Below, one piece after another: positions 33,383-43,043 of a stretch of DNA of 44,649 nt. Source of the stretch: Pilibacter termitis (lineage in GTDB: Bacteria; Bacillota; Bacilli; Lactobacillales; Streptococcaceae); contig NZ_FUXI01000008.1 of assembly GCF_900167335.1 (NCBI RefSeq), positions 1 to 44,649 on the forward strand, given 5' to 3'. Within the stretch, counting starts at the first letter, position 1; each line of letters starts with the position of its first letter. The notes beneath the pieces were generated by a model that worked only from the letters and a program-made list of their open reading frames with translations, was not told the origin of the DNA and searched no databases. The translations under genes and the position numbers were made by a program.

Positions 33383-33661
33383 TTAGTACATCATATATAA
33401 CAAATTCATTATTACAATTTCAAATCCTTGGCGTGCAAGTTGCAAGACGAAAATTGCAATCCACGGAGAAAAATCAATGCCAAAAAATTGTAGAGGTAAT
33501 TTGCTAAATTTTGACATATACGGCTCTGCCAGTTTGATGATAAGTCGTCCAAATGTCGTGTTGTAGGCATTTGGCATCCAACTTAGCAGACAGTAAACCA
33601 AGCAGACAAGCGAATAAATTTGAAAAAACTTGTCTCCTATTTGATAAACGAGTAAGAACAT
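33383..33661 (-). CDS. ylmG: YlmG/YggT-family membrane protein
   Basis: The 92-residue protein has two membrane helices (about 8-30 and 63-85) and the family signature CLLSWMPNAYNTTFGRLIIKLAEPYMSKFSKLP. YggT proteins are small membrane factors connected to division and nucleoid distribution; mechanism unknown. Position between sepF and ylmH is the standard one. Confidence 0.93.
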   Translation of the reverse strand: MFLLVYQIGDKFFQIYSLVCLVYCLLSWMPNAYNTTFGRLIIKLAEPYMSKFSKLPLQFFGIDFSPWIAIFVLQLARQGFEIVIMNLLYMMY

Positions 33662-33679
33662 TTATTCACCTATCTTTCA

Positions 33680-34372
33680 TTAAAAATCAAAATTGTGCTG
33701 ATGTAATAGACTGCGTGCTGTATCTCCGTCAATAATTAAGTTTGACGGTGTGCAAAGGAAAATTTCATTTCCCACACGCTGAATGTCTCCGTCACTTGCA
33801 AAGACAATTCCTGTCAAGAAATCAATCACACGACGTGCAGCAGATTCTTCCATTAGGTGAAAGTTAATCAATACTGCTTCGCCTGCAAGCAATAAGCGAC
33901 CAATATCCATTGCCTCAGAGTACACTCGTGGCTCTTTAATGGCAATTTTTTGTGAGGACGGTGGACGTTTTTGCGATTTTTGCATTCCTTGATTCATGCT
34001 CACCACTTTTTCCTCTTTGCGAGTTTGTGTAGGTCTTGGTCGTTCCTGTTTCGGACGTTCCACACGTGCGTAAGTATTGTTTACCGTTGGCGAAGAGGCA
34101 GTTGGTGCTACATATGCTCTTGGTTGTGAATAATTTGTTCTTGTTTGTGGTGCTCTTTGTTGCATTTGACTACTCGTTGGTGCGGGGTTGCTTCTCATTG
34201 CACGCATTTGAGTTTGTGAGGATGGTGATTGCTGTTGTGGTTGTTGCTGTACGGGTGCTTGCTTTTGCATAGCAGGAGCCTCTTGTGTAGAGACACCATC
34301 CTCGTAGTCGTCATAATCATCATCATTCAAGCCGAAAAAACTTGAAAAATTTATTTTATCTAGTAAGCCCAT
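33680..34372 (-). CDS. sepF: Cell division protein SepF
   Basis: SepF anchors FtsZ to the membrane and aligns its filaments. The ATG at 34372 (AGGAGG with 6-base spacing) gives 230 residues starting GLLDKINFSSFFGL, the amphipathic membrane-binding helix. A long Gln/Pro/Thr-rich linker (about 25-135) is followed by the SepF domain (about 145-230; YSEAMDIGRLLLAGEAVLINFHLMEESAARRVIDFLTGIVFASDGDIQRVGNEIFLCTPSN). The linker is longer than in Bacillus. It overlaps ylmE by 17 bases. Confidence 0.95.
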   Translation of the reverse strand: MGLLDKINFSSFFGLNDDDYDDYEDGVSTQEAPAMQKQAPVQQQPQQQSPSSQTQMRAMRSNPAPTSSQMQQRAPQTRTNYSQPRAYVAPTASSPTVNNTYARVERPKQERPRPTQTRKEEKVVSMNQGMQKSQKRPPSSQKIAIKEPRVYSEAMDIGRLLLAGEAVLINFHLMEESAARRVIDFLTGIVFASDGDIQRVGNEIFLCTPSNLIIDGDTARSLLHQHNFDF

Positions 34373-35054
34373 CGAAATCCTCCTCATGTTCTTTGAAAAA
34401 AGCAGAACCTATTCGTACAAAAGTAGAGCCTTCTTCAAGGGCAATAGAAAAGTCCTGACTCATTCCCGCACTCATTTCATTTAGTGGGGCATTGGGAATA
34501 TTTTCTTTTTTTAGTTGCTGTGTAAGCTCATAAAGTTTGCGAAATGTGGTGTGTAGTTCTTCTTCGTTGGCATTTTTTTCTGCCATTGTCATAAGTCCTA
34601 CCACGAGAATATTTTTGAAGTCGCTAATTTCCTTTAAAAAGGGTAGCACATCTTCTGGCAAAAGTCCATGTTTACTTTCTTCACCAGTAATGTTGACTTC
34701 TACAAAACATTTTAACGGACTTGTGCGACGTTTGTCTATCTCGCTTGCCAATTTCAAACTATCAAGTGCGTGAAAATAATCAATTTCGTTGATTACTTTC
34801 CGAACTTTTTTCGTTTGCAAATTGCCAATAAAGTGCCAAACTACTTTTTCTTCTATCGCAGAATGTTTTTCAAGAAAACTTGGCAGTCGATTTTCACCAA
34901 AATGTCGAACGCCTCTTGCGACTAATTCCTTGACCGTTTTTGTATCCACATATTTGCTTACGCAAACAATCACTGCTTCATTTGCTTCTCTTCCAGCTTT
35001 TTCAAGAGCATTTTTTACCTGCTCTTGAATTTGTTGAATATTTTTCTCTAACAT
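34356..35054 (-). CDS. ylmE: YlmE, YggS-family PLP-binding protein
   Basis: I start it at the ATG at 35054, one base after the ftsZ stop; the longer frame overlaps ftsZ and has no family similarity. The 232-residue protein is a PLP-homeostasis protein with the cofactor lysine in CVSKYV, then HFGENRL, WHFIGNLQTKKV, VNITGEESKHG and MSAGMSQDFSIALEEGSTFVRIGSAFF. It carries PLP but no known reaction. The start signal is poor, so translation is probably coupled to ftsZ. Confidence 0.93.
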   Translation of the reverse strand: MLEKNIQQIQEQVKNALEKAGREANEAVIVCVSKYVDTKTVKELVARGVRHFGENRLPSFLEKHSAIEEKVVWHFIGNLQTKKVRKVINEIDYFHALDSLKLASEIDKRRTSPLKCFVEVNITGEESKHGLLPEDVLPFLKEISDFKNILVVGLMTMAEKNANEEELHTTFRKLYELTQQLKKENIPNAPLNEMSAGMSQDFSIALEEGSTFVRIGSAFFKEHEEDFDGLTR

Positions 35055-35055
35055 C

Positions 35056-36342
35056 TTATCGTTTTGAACGGCGGAAGAACGGTGGCGTTTGTGGCTCGTC
35101 TTCCAACGCTTTTGACGTATCAACTCTTTGGAAACGATCCAAATGTGCGTTGTCAGGTGCAGTTAGAGTTGACTCCTCAATCGGCTGACGAACGCTTGGT
35201 TCACGGCGAATATCCCATTTACCAAATGCGTCATTTTCTTCAGGTTGAGGGGTTGCTTCTTCTACTGGCTCAAACGTACGTGTTTGTTGTTGAATTAAAT
35301 CACGTTTCACACTTGTTTGTGTCGTGCGAGATTGTGCAGAAGTACGGTTTCCACCACGGTTCGATTTTTTCCCTTGTTGAGTGCTGCTCAAACCTGTTGC
35401 AACGACTGTCACACGAATTTCGTCTCCCATGTTTTCATCAAAGTTTGTACCAAGAATAATGTTGACATCTGTTCCAGCTGCTGCCATAACAATCTCTGAG
35501 GCATCTTGTGCCTCTGTAAGACCCATGTCGTATCCACCTGTTACGTTTAATAGCACATTGCTTGCTCCCTCAATTTGTGTTTCAAGAAGAGGGGAGGCAA
35601 TTGCACGACGAGTTGCCTCGATTACACGATCTTCACCGCTTGCTGTACCGATACCCATAAGAGCATCACCTTGGTTTTCCATGATTGTTTTCACATCCGC
35701 AAAGTCAAGGTTGATCAATCCCGGACGAGTAATCAAGTCAGTAATTCCTTGTACACCTTGACGTAAGACGTTATCCGCCTCGTGTAATGCCTCAATCATC
35801 GGCGTACGTTTGTCAACGATTTGCAATAAGTTGTTGTTAGAAATAATGAGCAATGTATCTACATTTTCTTTTAATTCGCTAATTCCTTCGCTGGCAGAAA
35901 GTCCACGCTGTGGTCCTTCAAATGAGAATGGACGAGTCACGACACCTACGGTCAATGCTCCCATGCTCCGAGAAATTCCTGCTACAACAGGTGCCGCACC
36001 AGTACCCGTTCCGCCACCCATACCTGCGGTAACGAATACCATATCTGCACCTTTTAGTGCCTCGGTAATTTCTGGTTCACTTTCTTCAGCTGCTTTTTTT
36101 CCAATCTCTGGTTTTGCACCTGCACCTAGTCCACCTGTTAATTTAGGTCCAAGTTGAATAATCGTTTCTGCTTGGCTTGCCTCAAGTGCTTGAACATCTG
36201 TATTTGCAGCGATAAATTCCACACCTTGCACGCCTTCTTCAATCATGCGGTTGATTGCATTGCCACCACCGCCACCGACGCCGATTACTTTAATCACAGC
36301 ACCAGATTTAAAATTTGTGTCAAATGACATCTTTGTTGTCAT
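35056..36342 (-). CDS. ftsZ: Cell division protein FtsZ
   Basis: FtsZ is the tubulin homologue that forms the division ring. The 428-residue protein has [15 protein letters not shown] (about 20-34), the GTP-binding [12 protein letters not shown] (about 107-118), the T7 synergy region around [19 protein letters not shown], and the conserved C-terminal peptide [10 protein letters not shown] that binds FtsA and SepF. A Gln/Arg-rich linker (about 325-405) precedes it. Start follows AGAGGAGGATACAAAG. It is 20 bases downstream of ftsA. Confidence 0.98.
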   Translation of the reverse strand: MTTKMSFDTNFKSGAVIKVIGVGGGGGNAINRMIEEGVQGVEFIAANTDVQALEASQAETIIQLGPKLTGGLGAGAKPEIGKKAAEESEPEITEALKGADMVFVTAGMGGGTGTGAAPVVAGISRSMGALTVGVVTRPFSFEGPQRGLSASEGISELKENVDTLLIISNNNLLQIVDKRTPMIEALHEADNVLRQGVQGITDLITRPGLINLDFADVKTIMENQGDALMGIGTASGEDRVIEATRRAIASPLLETQIEGASNVLLNVTGGYDMGLTEAQDASEIVMAAAGTDVNIILGTNFDENMGDEIRVTVVATGLSSTQQGKKSNRGGNRTSAQSRTTQTSVKRDLIQQQTRTFEPVEEATPQPEENDAFGKWDIRREPSVRQPIEESTLTAPDNAHLDRFQRVDTSKALEDEPQTPPFFRRSKR

Positions 36343-36362
36343 ATCTTTGTATCCTCCTCTAA

Positions 36363-37757
36363 TTAATCGAACATTTCATTGATTAGACCACGTGCTTTGC
36401 CAAGTATTCCCTTGCCTTTGCCTTTTGCTTTTGGCTCGTCATCGTAGTAGTAATCATCTTCATAATCTGGTTTTTGCATTTCTACTTGTTGCATTGGCGG
36501 AAGCTCTTGTGTTTTACCACCAAAGAACCCGCTCGATTGCTGTGGCACTTCTGGCATACGGCTTGGCATATATTCTCCGCCATAAATTGCACCTTTTGCA
36601 ATGCCATAAATTTCATCAAGTCCAGCTGCATATTCTGCAATAGCAATTACATTTGAGAATACTGGATTTCTCAACCCCATTTGATTTGGTACATATTGCT
36701 CAACTGGGACATTGTTTCCATAAACTTCGCTTGCTAAATCTTTCACACTTGGAACACTTGATGCTCCGCCTGTTAACACAATCCCACCTTGTAAATCAAG
36801 AGCATCATGATTGGCTAAAAATTCACGTGAGTTTTGGAAAATTTGAGCGTATCTTGCCTCGATGATTTGAGAAAGGTAATGCTCGTCAACTTCTACTGGC
36901 TCTGCTTGTCCAATCACGTCTACTGGGAATTTTTCATATTCGCTGGCTCTCGTAGAATCTGCAAGTCCGTAGTTAATTTTCAATGCCTCTGCATTTTTTT
37001 GTGATGTTTTCAAGTAATTTGAAATGTCACCTGTCACATTTTCTCCACCTTCAGGGTCAACAAATGTCAAGTGCAATTCTCCGTTACTAAAGACAGAAGT
37101 AGTTGTTTGTCCTCCACCAAGGTCAACGACAACTGTTCCAAATGAACTTTGCCCTTCACCTAAAATGTTTTCCCCAAGTGCAAGTGGTAAAACAACAAAA
37201 TCATCAATCACAAGTCCCGCTTTTTCAACGGCTGATTGGATATTGTGAATAATTGTTTTTGGTCCTGTGTAGAGAAGACCTGTCATTTCAAGTCTCACTC
37301 CGATCATACCACGTGGGTCTTGAATCGAATCAAAGCCGTCCACTACAAAATTTTGCGGAACGACACTAATAATTTGACGTTCTGGCAAGATTGCACGCAC
37401 AAGTGCAGCACTTGCTACATTATGCACATCTTCATCTGTGATTTCTTTTGCCTGTGCATGAATCGCAATCATTCCTTGACATACTTCTACGTCAAGCTGA
37501 TTGGCAGGAATCCCAACATTCACGTTGCGAATTTGAATCCCTGCTTTCTCCTCTGCTTGCGAAACGGCACGTTTGATTGATTCTACTGCTTTGTCAATAT
37601 TAATGATAAATCCTTTTTTCAGTCCTTCGGATTTTGCGTTACCTACTCCAATAACGTTCATCTGACCGTCAACATACTCGGCTACTACGACTTTTATTGA
37701 TGTCGTTCCGATATCAAGGGCGGCGTAAAGACCTGTTTTCGTCTTTGTTTTGTCCAT
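36363..37757 (-). CDS. ftsA: Cell division protein FtsA
   Basis: FtsA is an actin-like ATPase that tethers FtsZ to the membrane. The 464-residue protein shows [17 protein letters not shown] (phosphate 1), the SHS2 region near [21 protein letters not shown] (phosphate 2), and [14 protein letters not shown] (adenosine). The C-terminus [18 protein letters not shown] is the amphipathic membrane anchor, preceded by an Asp/Tyr-rich stretch ([12 protein letters not shown]). AGGAGGGA precedes the start. A gap of 197 bases to divIB leaves room for its own promoter. Confidence 0.97.
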   Translation of the reverse strand: MDKTKTKTGLYAALDIGTTSIKVVVAEYVDGQMNVIGVGNAKSEGLKKGFIINIDKAVESIKRAVSQAEEKAGIQIRNVNVGIPANQLDVEVCQGMIAIHAQAKEITDEDVHNVASAALVRAILPERQIISVVPQNFVVDGFDSIQDPRGMIGVRLEMTGLLYTGPKTIIHNIQSAVEKAGLVIDDFVVLPLALGENILGEGQSSFGTVVVDLGGGQTTTSVFSNGELHLTFVDPEGGENVTGDISNYLKTSQKNAEALKINYGLADSTRASEYEKFPVDVIGQAEPVEVDEHYLSQIIEARYAQIFQNSREFLANHDALDLQGGIVLTGGASSVPSVKDLASEVYGNNVPVEQYVPNQMGLRNPVFSNVIAIAEYAAGLDEIYGIAKGAIYGGEYMPSRMPEVPQQSSGFFGGKTQELPPMQQVEMQKPDYEDDYYYDDEPKAKGKGKGILGKARGLINEMFD

Positions 37758-37954
37758 GAAAGGAAGTCCCTCCTAATATTTTTTCTATTATTTCATTCAT
37801 TTCGCTTATAAAATATTTCAACTCATTTTAGTCTAACACAAATCATGAATTTCATAAACGATTTTTTTGATTCGTTCACAACTTTTTCAAAAAAACTTTA
37901 ACCTTCTACCATTTTCAAACGAAAATCTAAAGGAAATTTAGTTTTTTCTACTCT

Positions 37955-38992
37955 TTACTCTGAAGAAGAAGTCGTTGTTGTAGAAGTTTCAGAAGTTTTT
38001 TCTTTCTCTTTTTTCTCCTGTTCTTCTTTTTCTAGTGAAAATGGATAGCTGTAAACACCCACTTCCATGTCAACAATTCCTTTTTCTTTCATTTCCTTGC
38101 TTACTTGTGGATAAAGTGGAAGTTTGCTTGGTATATCTTCGATAGAAATTTTGACAAAATTTCCGTCGTTCATCGCAATTGTCACCAAATCTGGATTGCT
38201 CTTACTAGGTGTGAGCGTAAATCTTGTAATCGCACTTTTCATTCCTTCTTCAAGTTTTTCATATTCTTGAATCAAATTCATCATTTGCTTTTCATGCTTG
38301 GTGAATTTTTCAAGAATCGGGAAACTCTTGTTCGGATTTTTTTCTTCTTCATTCGTCAGACAAACGCCACTTTCCAAAATAGGAAGATATTTCGTCTCCT
38401 CTAGCTCATAGGCGACAATCGGAAATTCTTTGATTTGAATTTGAAAAGTATTGATCCCGTTCAAGGTAATATCCACACTTTTCACCCGCTCATTTTTGGT
38501 TATGATATTTTTTTCATTTGTCTTACGGGAAAAATATTGCTCCCAAAGTGTATCGCCCAACTTCAATCCACTTGTCTTGAGAATGGTTTCTTTTTTGAGA
38601 TGTTCTCCTCCGACAATTTTGATTGCCTCTAATTTGCTTAGCGGAGAAACCCAGTAAACCAATATCAAAATCGCTGTTAAAGCAATCCCACTAATCACCG
38701 CAAGGCGACGCATTAATAATTTATTTCGCTGCTTTTTCAACTTTGGTAATTCCGTTGAAAAACTTTTATATTCAACCTCTGGAAATTCTTCTTCTGCCTC
38801 TTCTAGCTCAGTTTCCAAATATTCCTCCTCATCTTCCTGTCTCGGACGATGATTTTGGAAAACAGGGTCGCCGTCTGCGTCCACACTTGTTTGCACCTCT
38901 TCGCTCGCCTGAGTTTCCGCTTCTTGCTGTGCCAAGTAGGCTCGATTATTTTTCTCCCAAGGGGTCAATTTTTCTTCTGTGTCTTTATTCAT
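37955..38992 (-). CDS. divIB: Cell division protein DivIB/FtsQ
   Basis: The 345-residue protein has a charged cytoplasmic tail (1-90), one membrane helix (about 93-113, LAVISGIALTAILILVYWVSP), a POTRA domain (about 115-185, LEAIKIVGGEHLKKETILKTSGLKLGD) and the beta domain, with an acidic/Ser-Thr tail. It stabilises the FtsL-DivIC complex at the septum. It directly follows murG without a gap (murG stop and divIB start adjoin), as usual in Lactobacillales. Confidence 0.93.
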   Translation of the reverse strand: MNKDTEEKLTPWEKNNRAYLAQQEAETQASEEVQTSVDADGDPVFQNHRPRQEDEEEYLETELEEAEEEFPEVEYKSFSTELPKLKKQRNKLLMRRLAVISGIALTAILILVYWVSPLSKLEAIKIVGGEHLKKETILKTSGLKLGDTLWEQYFSRKTNEKNIITKNERVKSVDITLNGINTFQIQIKEFPIVAYELEETKYLPILESGVCLTNEEEKNPNKSFPILEKFTKHEKQMMNLIQEYEKLEEGMKSAITRFTLTPSKSNPDLVTIAMNDGNFVKISIEDIPSKLPLYPQVSKEMKEKGIVDMEVGVYSYPFSLEKEEQEKKEKEKTSETSTTTTSSSE

Positions 38993-40093
38993 TTATTTTC
39001 CTCTTGTGATTTCTTCAACCAAATGCAACAAGCGAACGCTCGCATCTGGCACGCCTTCTTTTAGAGATGCCGCACTCATTTCGCTCAAGTGCTTACGGTT
39101 GAGTAAAATCTCATCCATTTTTTTCACCAACAACTCGCCTGTCAAATCAACATCTGCAACCAATTCTGCCGCTCCAACTTCTACAAGGGTTTGAGCGTTT
39201 TTCGTTTGGTGGTCATTGGTAACATACGGGCTTGGAATTAAAATAGCAGGCAAACCTAACGCCGTCATTTCCGCCAAACTCGTGGCACCACTTCTTCCAA
39301 CCAATAATGTTGCACTTGCTAATACTTCTGGCATTTCATTAATATATGGAAAAACACGAACATTCTCCATTTCTTTTTGTGCCTTGATAAATTCTTTCTC
39401 GTATTTTTCAAAGTAACGCACACCTGAAGCATACAATACTTGATAGTCTTTCTCCTTGAACAATGGAAGTGCCTCAAGCATTGCCTGATTAATTTTCAAC
39501 GCTCCTTGACTACCGCCAAATACCACAGCTGTCGGAGTGTGCAACTTCAAACCATAATTTGATAAAATATCGCTTTGCTCGATTTCCGCTACTTCTTGAG
39601 CTCGTGGATTGCCTGTATAGACGACTTTTGCTTTTGGGAAATATTTTTCCACCCCGTGAAAACTCGTTGCCACCACATTGGCATATCGTGATAAAAATTT
39701 ATTCGTGACACCCGGCACACTATTTTGCTCGTGAACGAGTGTCGGAATGTTCATCTTTGCTGCCGCATAAACGACACTTCCAGAAACATATCCGCCTGTA
39801 CCAATCACCACATCCGGCTGAAAGTCACGGAGTAATCGTTTCGCCTTGCGAATAGATTGTAAAAACAATTTGACTGTTTTCAAATTCTCCAGCGAAAGTG
39901 AACGTTTAAAACCTTGTATTTCAATTGCCTCAAATGGAATATTTGCCTGTGGCACTATTTTACCCTCAAGACCTCTTTTACTTCCAATATAAAGCACTTG
40001 AGTATCTGGCTGAATTTCCTTTAAATAACGGACGAACGCAAGAGCTGGGTAGATATGTCCGCCTGTTCCACCACCTGTTACGACAACACGCAT
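38993..40093 (-). CDS. murG: UDP-GlcNAc transferase MurG (lipid II synthesis)
   Basis: MurG adds GlcNAc to lipid I, making lipid II, on the inner face of the membrane. The 366-residue GT28 enzyme has [48 protein letters not shown] and the donor-binding [21 protein letters not shown]. It overlaps murD by one base at 40093. Length and motifs are complete. Confidence 0.98.
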   Translation of the reverse strand: MRVVVTGGGTGGHIYPALAFVRYLKEIQPDTQVLYIGSKRGLEGKIVPQANIPFEAIEIQGFKRSLSLENLKTVKLFLQSIRKAKRLLRDFQPDVVIGTGGYVSGSVVYAAAKMNIPTLVHEQNSVPGVTNKFLSRYANVVATSFHGVEKYFPKAKVVYTGNPRAQEVAEIEQSDILSNYGLKLHTPTAVVFGGSQGALKINQAMLEALPLFKEKDYQVLYASGVRYFEKYEKEFIKAQKEMENVRVFPYINEMPEVLASATLLVGRSGATSLAEMTALGLPAILIPSPYVTNDHQTKNAQTLVEVGAAELVADVDLTGELLVKKMDEILLNRKHLSEMSAASLKEGVPDASVRLLHLVEEITRGK

Positions 40094-41478
40094 TACTCTG
40101 CACCTACTTCCTCAGCCAACTGTTTCACCGCTTGCACAAATTTTTCCCCACGAACTTCAAAATTTGGATACTGATCCCACGAGGCATTTGCTGGCGAAAG
40201 TAAAATAACATCTCCCGCACTACTCATTTCATATGCCAAACGCACCGCAACTTCTGCGTTTTCCGTCATCAACACTTCACCAACGTTCGCCTCTTCAGCA
40301 GTCAGCATGAGTTTTTCAGCTGTTTCGCCAAACGTCACCATGCCCTTTAGTCCGTAAATAGCAGGGAGCAATTCATCAAAATCATTGCCACGATCCAAAC
40401 CACCTGCTAATAAAATCACACGATCGTTTTCAAAACCAGACAATGCCATTTTCGTTGCCAAAATATTGGTCGCTTTTGAGTCGTTATAAAATTTTCGCTC
40501 GTTGATACTTCCGACAAATTGTGTCCGATGTTCAACACCGTGGAAATTCCTCAACACTTCGCAAATCGCCTCATTCTCTACGCCACGCAATTTCGCTGCG
40601 GTCACTGCTGCCAACGCATTTTCCACATTGTGCATTCCCACAATCGCCATTTCATCAATGGAAAGAATCATCTCTTCGCCATAAAAAATCGTATTCTCCA
40701 AAAGGTAAGCACCATTTGTTTTTTCTTCCGTGGAAAAGGTGACTACATGAGCTTTCGTGTTTTGTGCTAATTCACGTAGTTCCGCTTGGTTTCCGTTAAG
40801 AATTAAAATATCTTCGCTCGTCATATTTTCCTGAATACGCCATTTTGCCTTCACATATTCCTCACGTGAGCCATGGTAGTCCAAATGTGCGGAATAGATA
40901 TTGGTAATCACCGCAATTTTTGGACGGAAAGTGCGAATGCCTAAAAGCTGAAAACTCGAAAGTTCCGTTACAAGCTCATCTTCGCTTGTTGCCTCTTGAG
41001 CAACGCTACTTGCTGGAAATCCGATATTTCCTGCAAGATAGGCTTTTCCATTATTTTCACGAGTGTAATTTAACATTTCAGCAATCATTGTTGTCGTGGT
41101 CGTCTTGCCATTTGTTCCCGTAATACCGATAATATCCGCCTCACTAATTTGATAAGCAAGCTCCACTTCGGTAATAATTGGAATTTGTTTATTTACAGCT
41201 GCTACAAGCATTGGATTAGAATACAAAATCCCGGGATTTTTCACGATAAGCTCAAAATCTTCATCTAAAAGTTCCACAGGATGTCCTCCTGTAATCACAC
41301 GAATCCCTTCATCTAAAAGAAGTTGTGCCTCAGGATTTTCATCGAAATTTTTAAAATCATTGACTGTAACAATTGCACCAAGTTTGTCCAAAAGACGTGC
41401 TGCACTTACCCCACTTCGTGCTAAACCTAGCACCAATACCTTTTTATTCTCATAATCAGAAATCTTTTTCAAGTTCAT
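40093..41478 (-). CDS. murD: UDP-MurNAc-L-Ala--D-Glu ligase
   Basis: MurD adds D-glutamate to UDP-MurNAc-L-alanine using ATP. The 461-residue Mur ligase has the N-terminal [20 protein letters not shown]-binding [19 protein letters not shown] (about 110-128), the HLDYHGS motif, [16 protein letters not shown] and the C-terminal [12 protein letters not shown]. It is the first gene of the division cluster here; mraY, which normally precedes it, is missing, and ccpA lies upstream instead. A promoter is present at 41532-41560. Confidence 0.98.
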   Translation of the reverse strand: MNLKKISDYENKKVLVLGLARSGVSAARLLDKLGAIVTVNDFKNFDENPEAQLLLDEGIRVITGGHPVELLDEDFELIVKNPGILYSNPMLVAAVNKQIPIITEVELAYQISEADIIGITGTNGKTTTTTMIAEMLNYTRENNGKAYLAGNIGFPASSVAQEATSEDELVTELSSFQLLGIRTFRPKIAVITNIYSAHLDYHGSREEYVKAKWRIQENMTSEDILILNGNQAELRELAQNTKAHVVTFSTEEKTNGAYLLENTIFYGEEMILSIDEMAIVGMHNVENALAAVTAAKLRGVENEAICEVLRNFHGVEHRTQFVGSINERKFYNDSKATNILATKMALSGFENDRVILLAGGLDRGNDFDELLPAIYGLKGMVTFGETAEKLMLTAEEANVGEVLMTENAEVAVRLAYEMSSAGDVILLSPANASWDQYPNFEVRGEKFVQAVKQLAEEVGAE

Positions 41479-41531
41479 TCACCATTTTCTTCTCTATCAG
41501 TATATGGTTGCCCATATCTACACACTCTTTA

Positions 41532-41560
41532 AAAATACCACTTATGGAGGGAAATTTCAA
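41532..41560 (-). promoter_or_regulatory. Promoter of murD and the division cluster
   Basis: On the minus strand TTGAAA (41555-41560) and TATTTT (41532-41537) have a 17-base spacer. It lies about 55 bases before the murD start codon and after the ccpA terminator, so the cluster has its own promoter here. Confidence 0.6.
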
Positions 41561-41620
41561 TTTTCAGGCTGAATTTTATAAAAAAAATCATATAGACAAC
41601 ATATTTGTAAGCGATTTGTC

Positions 41621-41654
41621 ACAAAAAAACCTCACACTTGTGCATGAGGCTTTC
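41621..41654 (-). terminator. Intrinsic terminator after ccpA
   Basis: On the minus strand GCCTCATGCACAAGTGTGAGG forms a stem (CCTCA/TGAGG extended by pairs around CAC) followed by seven T residues. It lies just beyond the ccpA stop codon. Confidence 0.75.
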
Positions 41655-41658
41655 ATTT

Positions 41659-42660
41659 TTATTTCGTTGAATCTTTCTCATCAATCCCGAATGGTAAGAT
41701 GATGTTTTTTTCTTCGATTTCTTCGTGGTTCATCATTTTCGTAAGCAAACGCATAGCAACTGCCCCTAAATCGTATAATGGTTGAGAAACAGAAGTTAAA
41801 CGTGGGCGAACCATATTCGTAATTTGTGAATTGTTGCTCGTTACGATTTCAAATTCGCTCGGCACTTTGACACCTAAATCAAGTAAACCGTCAAGTAAAC
41901 CTACCGCTAAATCATCATTAACCACAAATGCTGCGGTTGCTCCACTTGTTTTCACACGTTCTGTAATTTTCAACCCTTCTTCAAAGCTATAATGCGACTC
42001 AAACACAAGTCCTTCGTTGTACTCAATCCCATTTTCTTCAAGTGCTTCACGGTACCCTTGCAAACGTGCTTGACCGTTGATTGGGTCAAGCAATGCTCCT
42101 GTTAAAAAGGCGATTTTTTTATTGCCATTTTTTGCTAAAAGATTGATTGCATCTTTTGTTGCTTGTTTGTAGTCGATATTTACAGACCCAACTTGTTCGT
42201 CTGGATCAATAGAGCCAGCTAGTACAATCGGTGTTCTGCTACGTGAAAATTCCGCACGGATTCGATCGGTAATTCTATGCCCCATAAAAATAACGCCGTC
42301 AACTTGTTTCGCAAATAGTGTGTTTAATACATTGATTTCTTTCACATCATCGCCGTCTGAATTTGCCAAGATGATGTTGTATTTATACATGGTTGCCACG
42401 TCATCAATCCCACGAGCAAGGCTTGAGAAGTAAACATTTGAAATGTCGGGTATAATTACCCCAACCGTTGTTGTTTTCTTAGAGGCAAGTCCTCGTGCCA
42501 CGGCATTTGGGCGATAATCTAAGCGTTCGATTACTTCCAATACTTTTTTTCGTGTAACTGGCTTTACATTTTGATTGCCATTGACAACACGTGAAACAGT
42601 TGCCATTGACACGTTTGCCTCACGTGCCACGTCGTAAATTGTAATTGTTTGTTTGTCCAT
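41659..42660 (-). CDS. ccpA: Catabolite control protein A
   Basis: CcpA is the LacI-type master regulator of carbon catabolite control, working with HPr-Ser-P at cre sites. The 333-residue protein has the HTH and hinge ITIYDVAREANVSMATVSRVVNGNQNVKPVTRKKVLEVIERLDYRPNAVARGLASKKTTTVGVIIPDISNVYFSSLARGIDD, which is closely CcpA-like, and the periplasmic-binding-like C-terminal domain. The divergent pepQ neighbour confirms identity. A truncated hairpin unit lies directly before its ribosome binding site. Confidence 0.97.
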   Translation of the reverse strand: MDKQTITIYDVAREANVSMATVSRVVNGNQNVKPVTRKKVLEVIERLDYRPNAVARGLASKKTTTVGVIIPDISNVYFSSLARGIDDVATMYKYNIILANSDGDDVKEINVLNTLFAKQVDGVIFMGHRITDRIRAEFSRSRTPIVLAGSIDPDEQVGSVNIDYKQATKDAINLLAKNGNKKIAFLTGALLDPINGQARLQGYREALEENGIEYNEGLVFESHYSFEEGLKITERVKTSGATAAFVVNDDLAVGLLDGLLDLGVKVPSEFEIVTSNNSQITNMVRPRLTSVSQPLYDLGAVAMRLLTKMMNHEEIEEKNIILPFGIDEKDSTK

Positions 42661-43043
42661 TTTTTTCTCCTTTTTCTAGCTATACAGTGCCGAAGTTTCA
42701 CTCAGTGACAAACTCCTTGACACACCATACACTTTTGCTTATATGATGGTGACTGCGAACGTTTTTTTCAGTCTCTCATACTTTCATTTTGAAAGAGCGT
42801 TTTCAACATTGATATGATAACAAGTTTTCAATTTCTTTTCAAGAGAAATGCTTTGTTTTCTGAAAATGACTCCCTTACTTAACTTTATCTTATCATTTAC
42901 TTAAAAAATATGCTCGTATTTTTATAAAAAAACACAATTTACCGAAAAAATTCTACTTCCACTCTTAGACTTTTTCCTAGGAAAAGTGTAGAATTGTAGC
43001 AAAGTACGAAATCAATGAAATTCACGAAAACGAGGAAAAAAGA
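42661..43043. promoter_or_regulatory. ccpA-pepQ intergenic control region
   Basis: The region holds a shortened hairpin unit next to ccpA (42675-42740), a cre-like palindrome TTGAAAGAGCGTTTTCAA (about 42788-42806, half-sites two bases further apart than in consensus), and near pepQ TTAGAC, a perfect palindrome TTTTCCTAGGAAAA (42972-42985) and TAGAAT (42989-42994 area), i.e. a likely pepQ promoter with an operator between its boxes. CcpA control of one or both genes is plausible. Confidence 0.5.
42675..42740 (-). repeat. Shortened dispersed hairpin unit, copy F (ccpA leader)
   Basis: TAGCTA end, GTGCCGAAGTTT and AAACTCCTTGACACAC arms and the ACACTTTTGC end correspond to the family, but the middle is reduced to CACTCAGTGA. 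The sequence TAGCTAGAAAAAGGAGAA that joins the unit to the ccpA start signal is identical to that before ileS. Confidence 0.7.
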
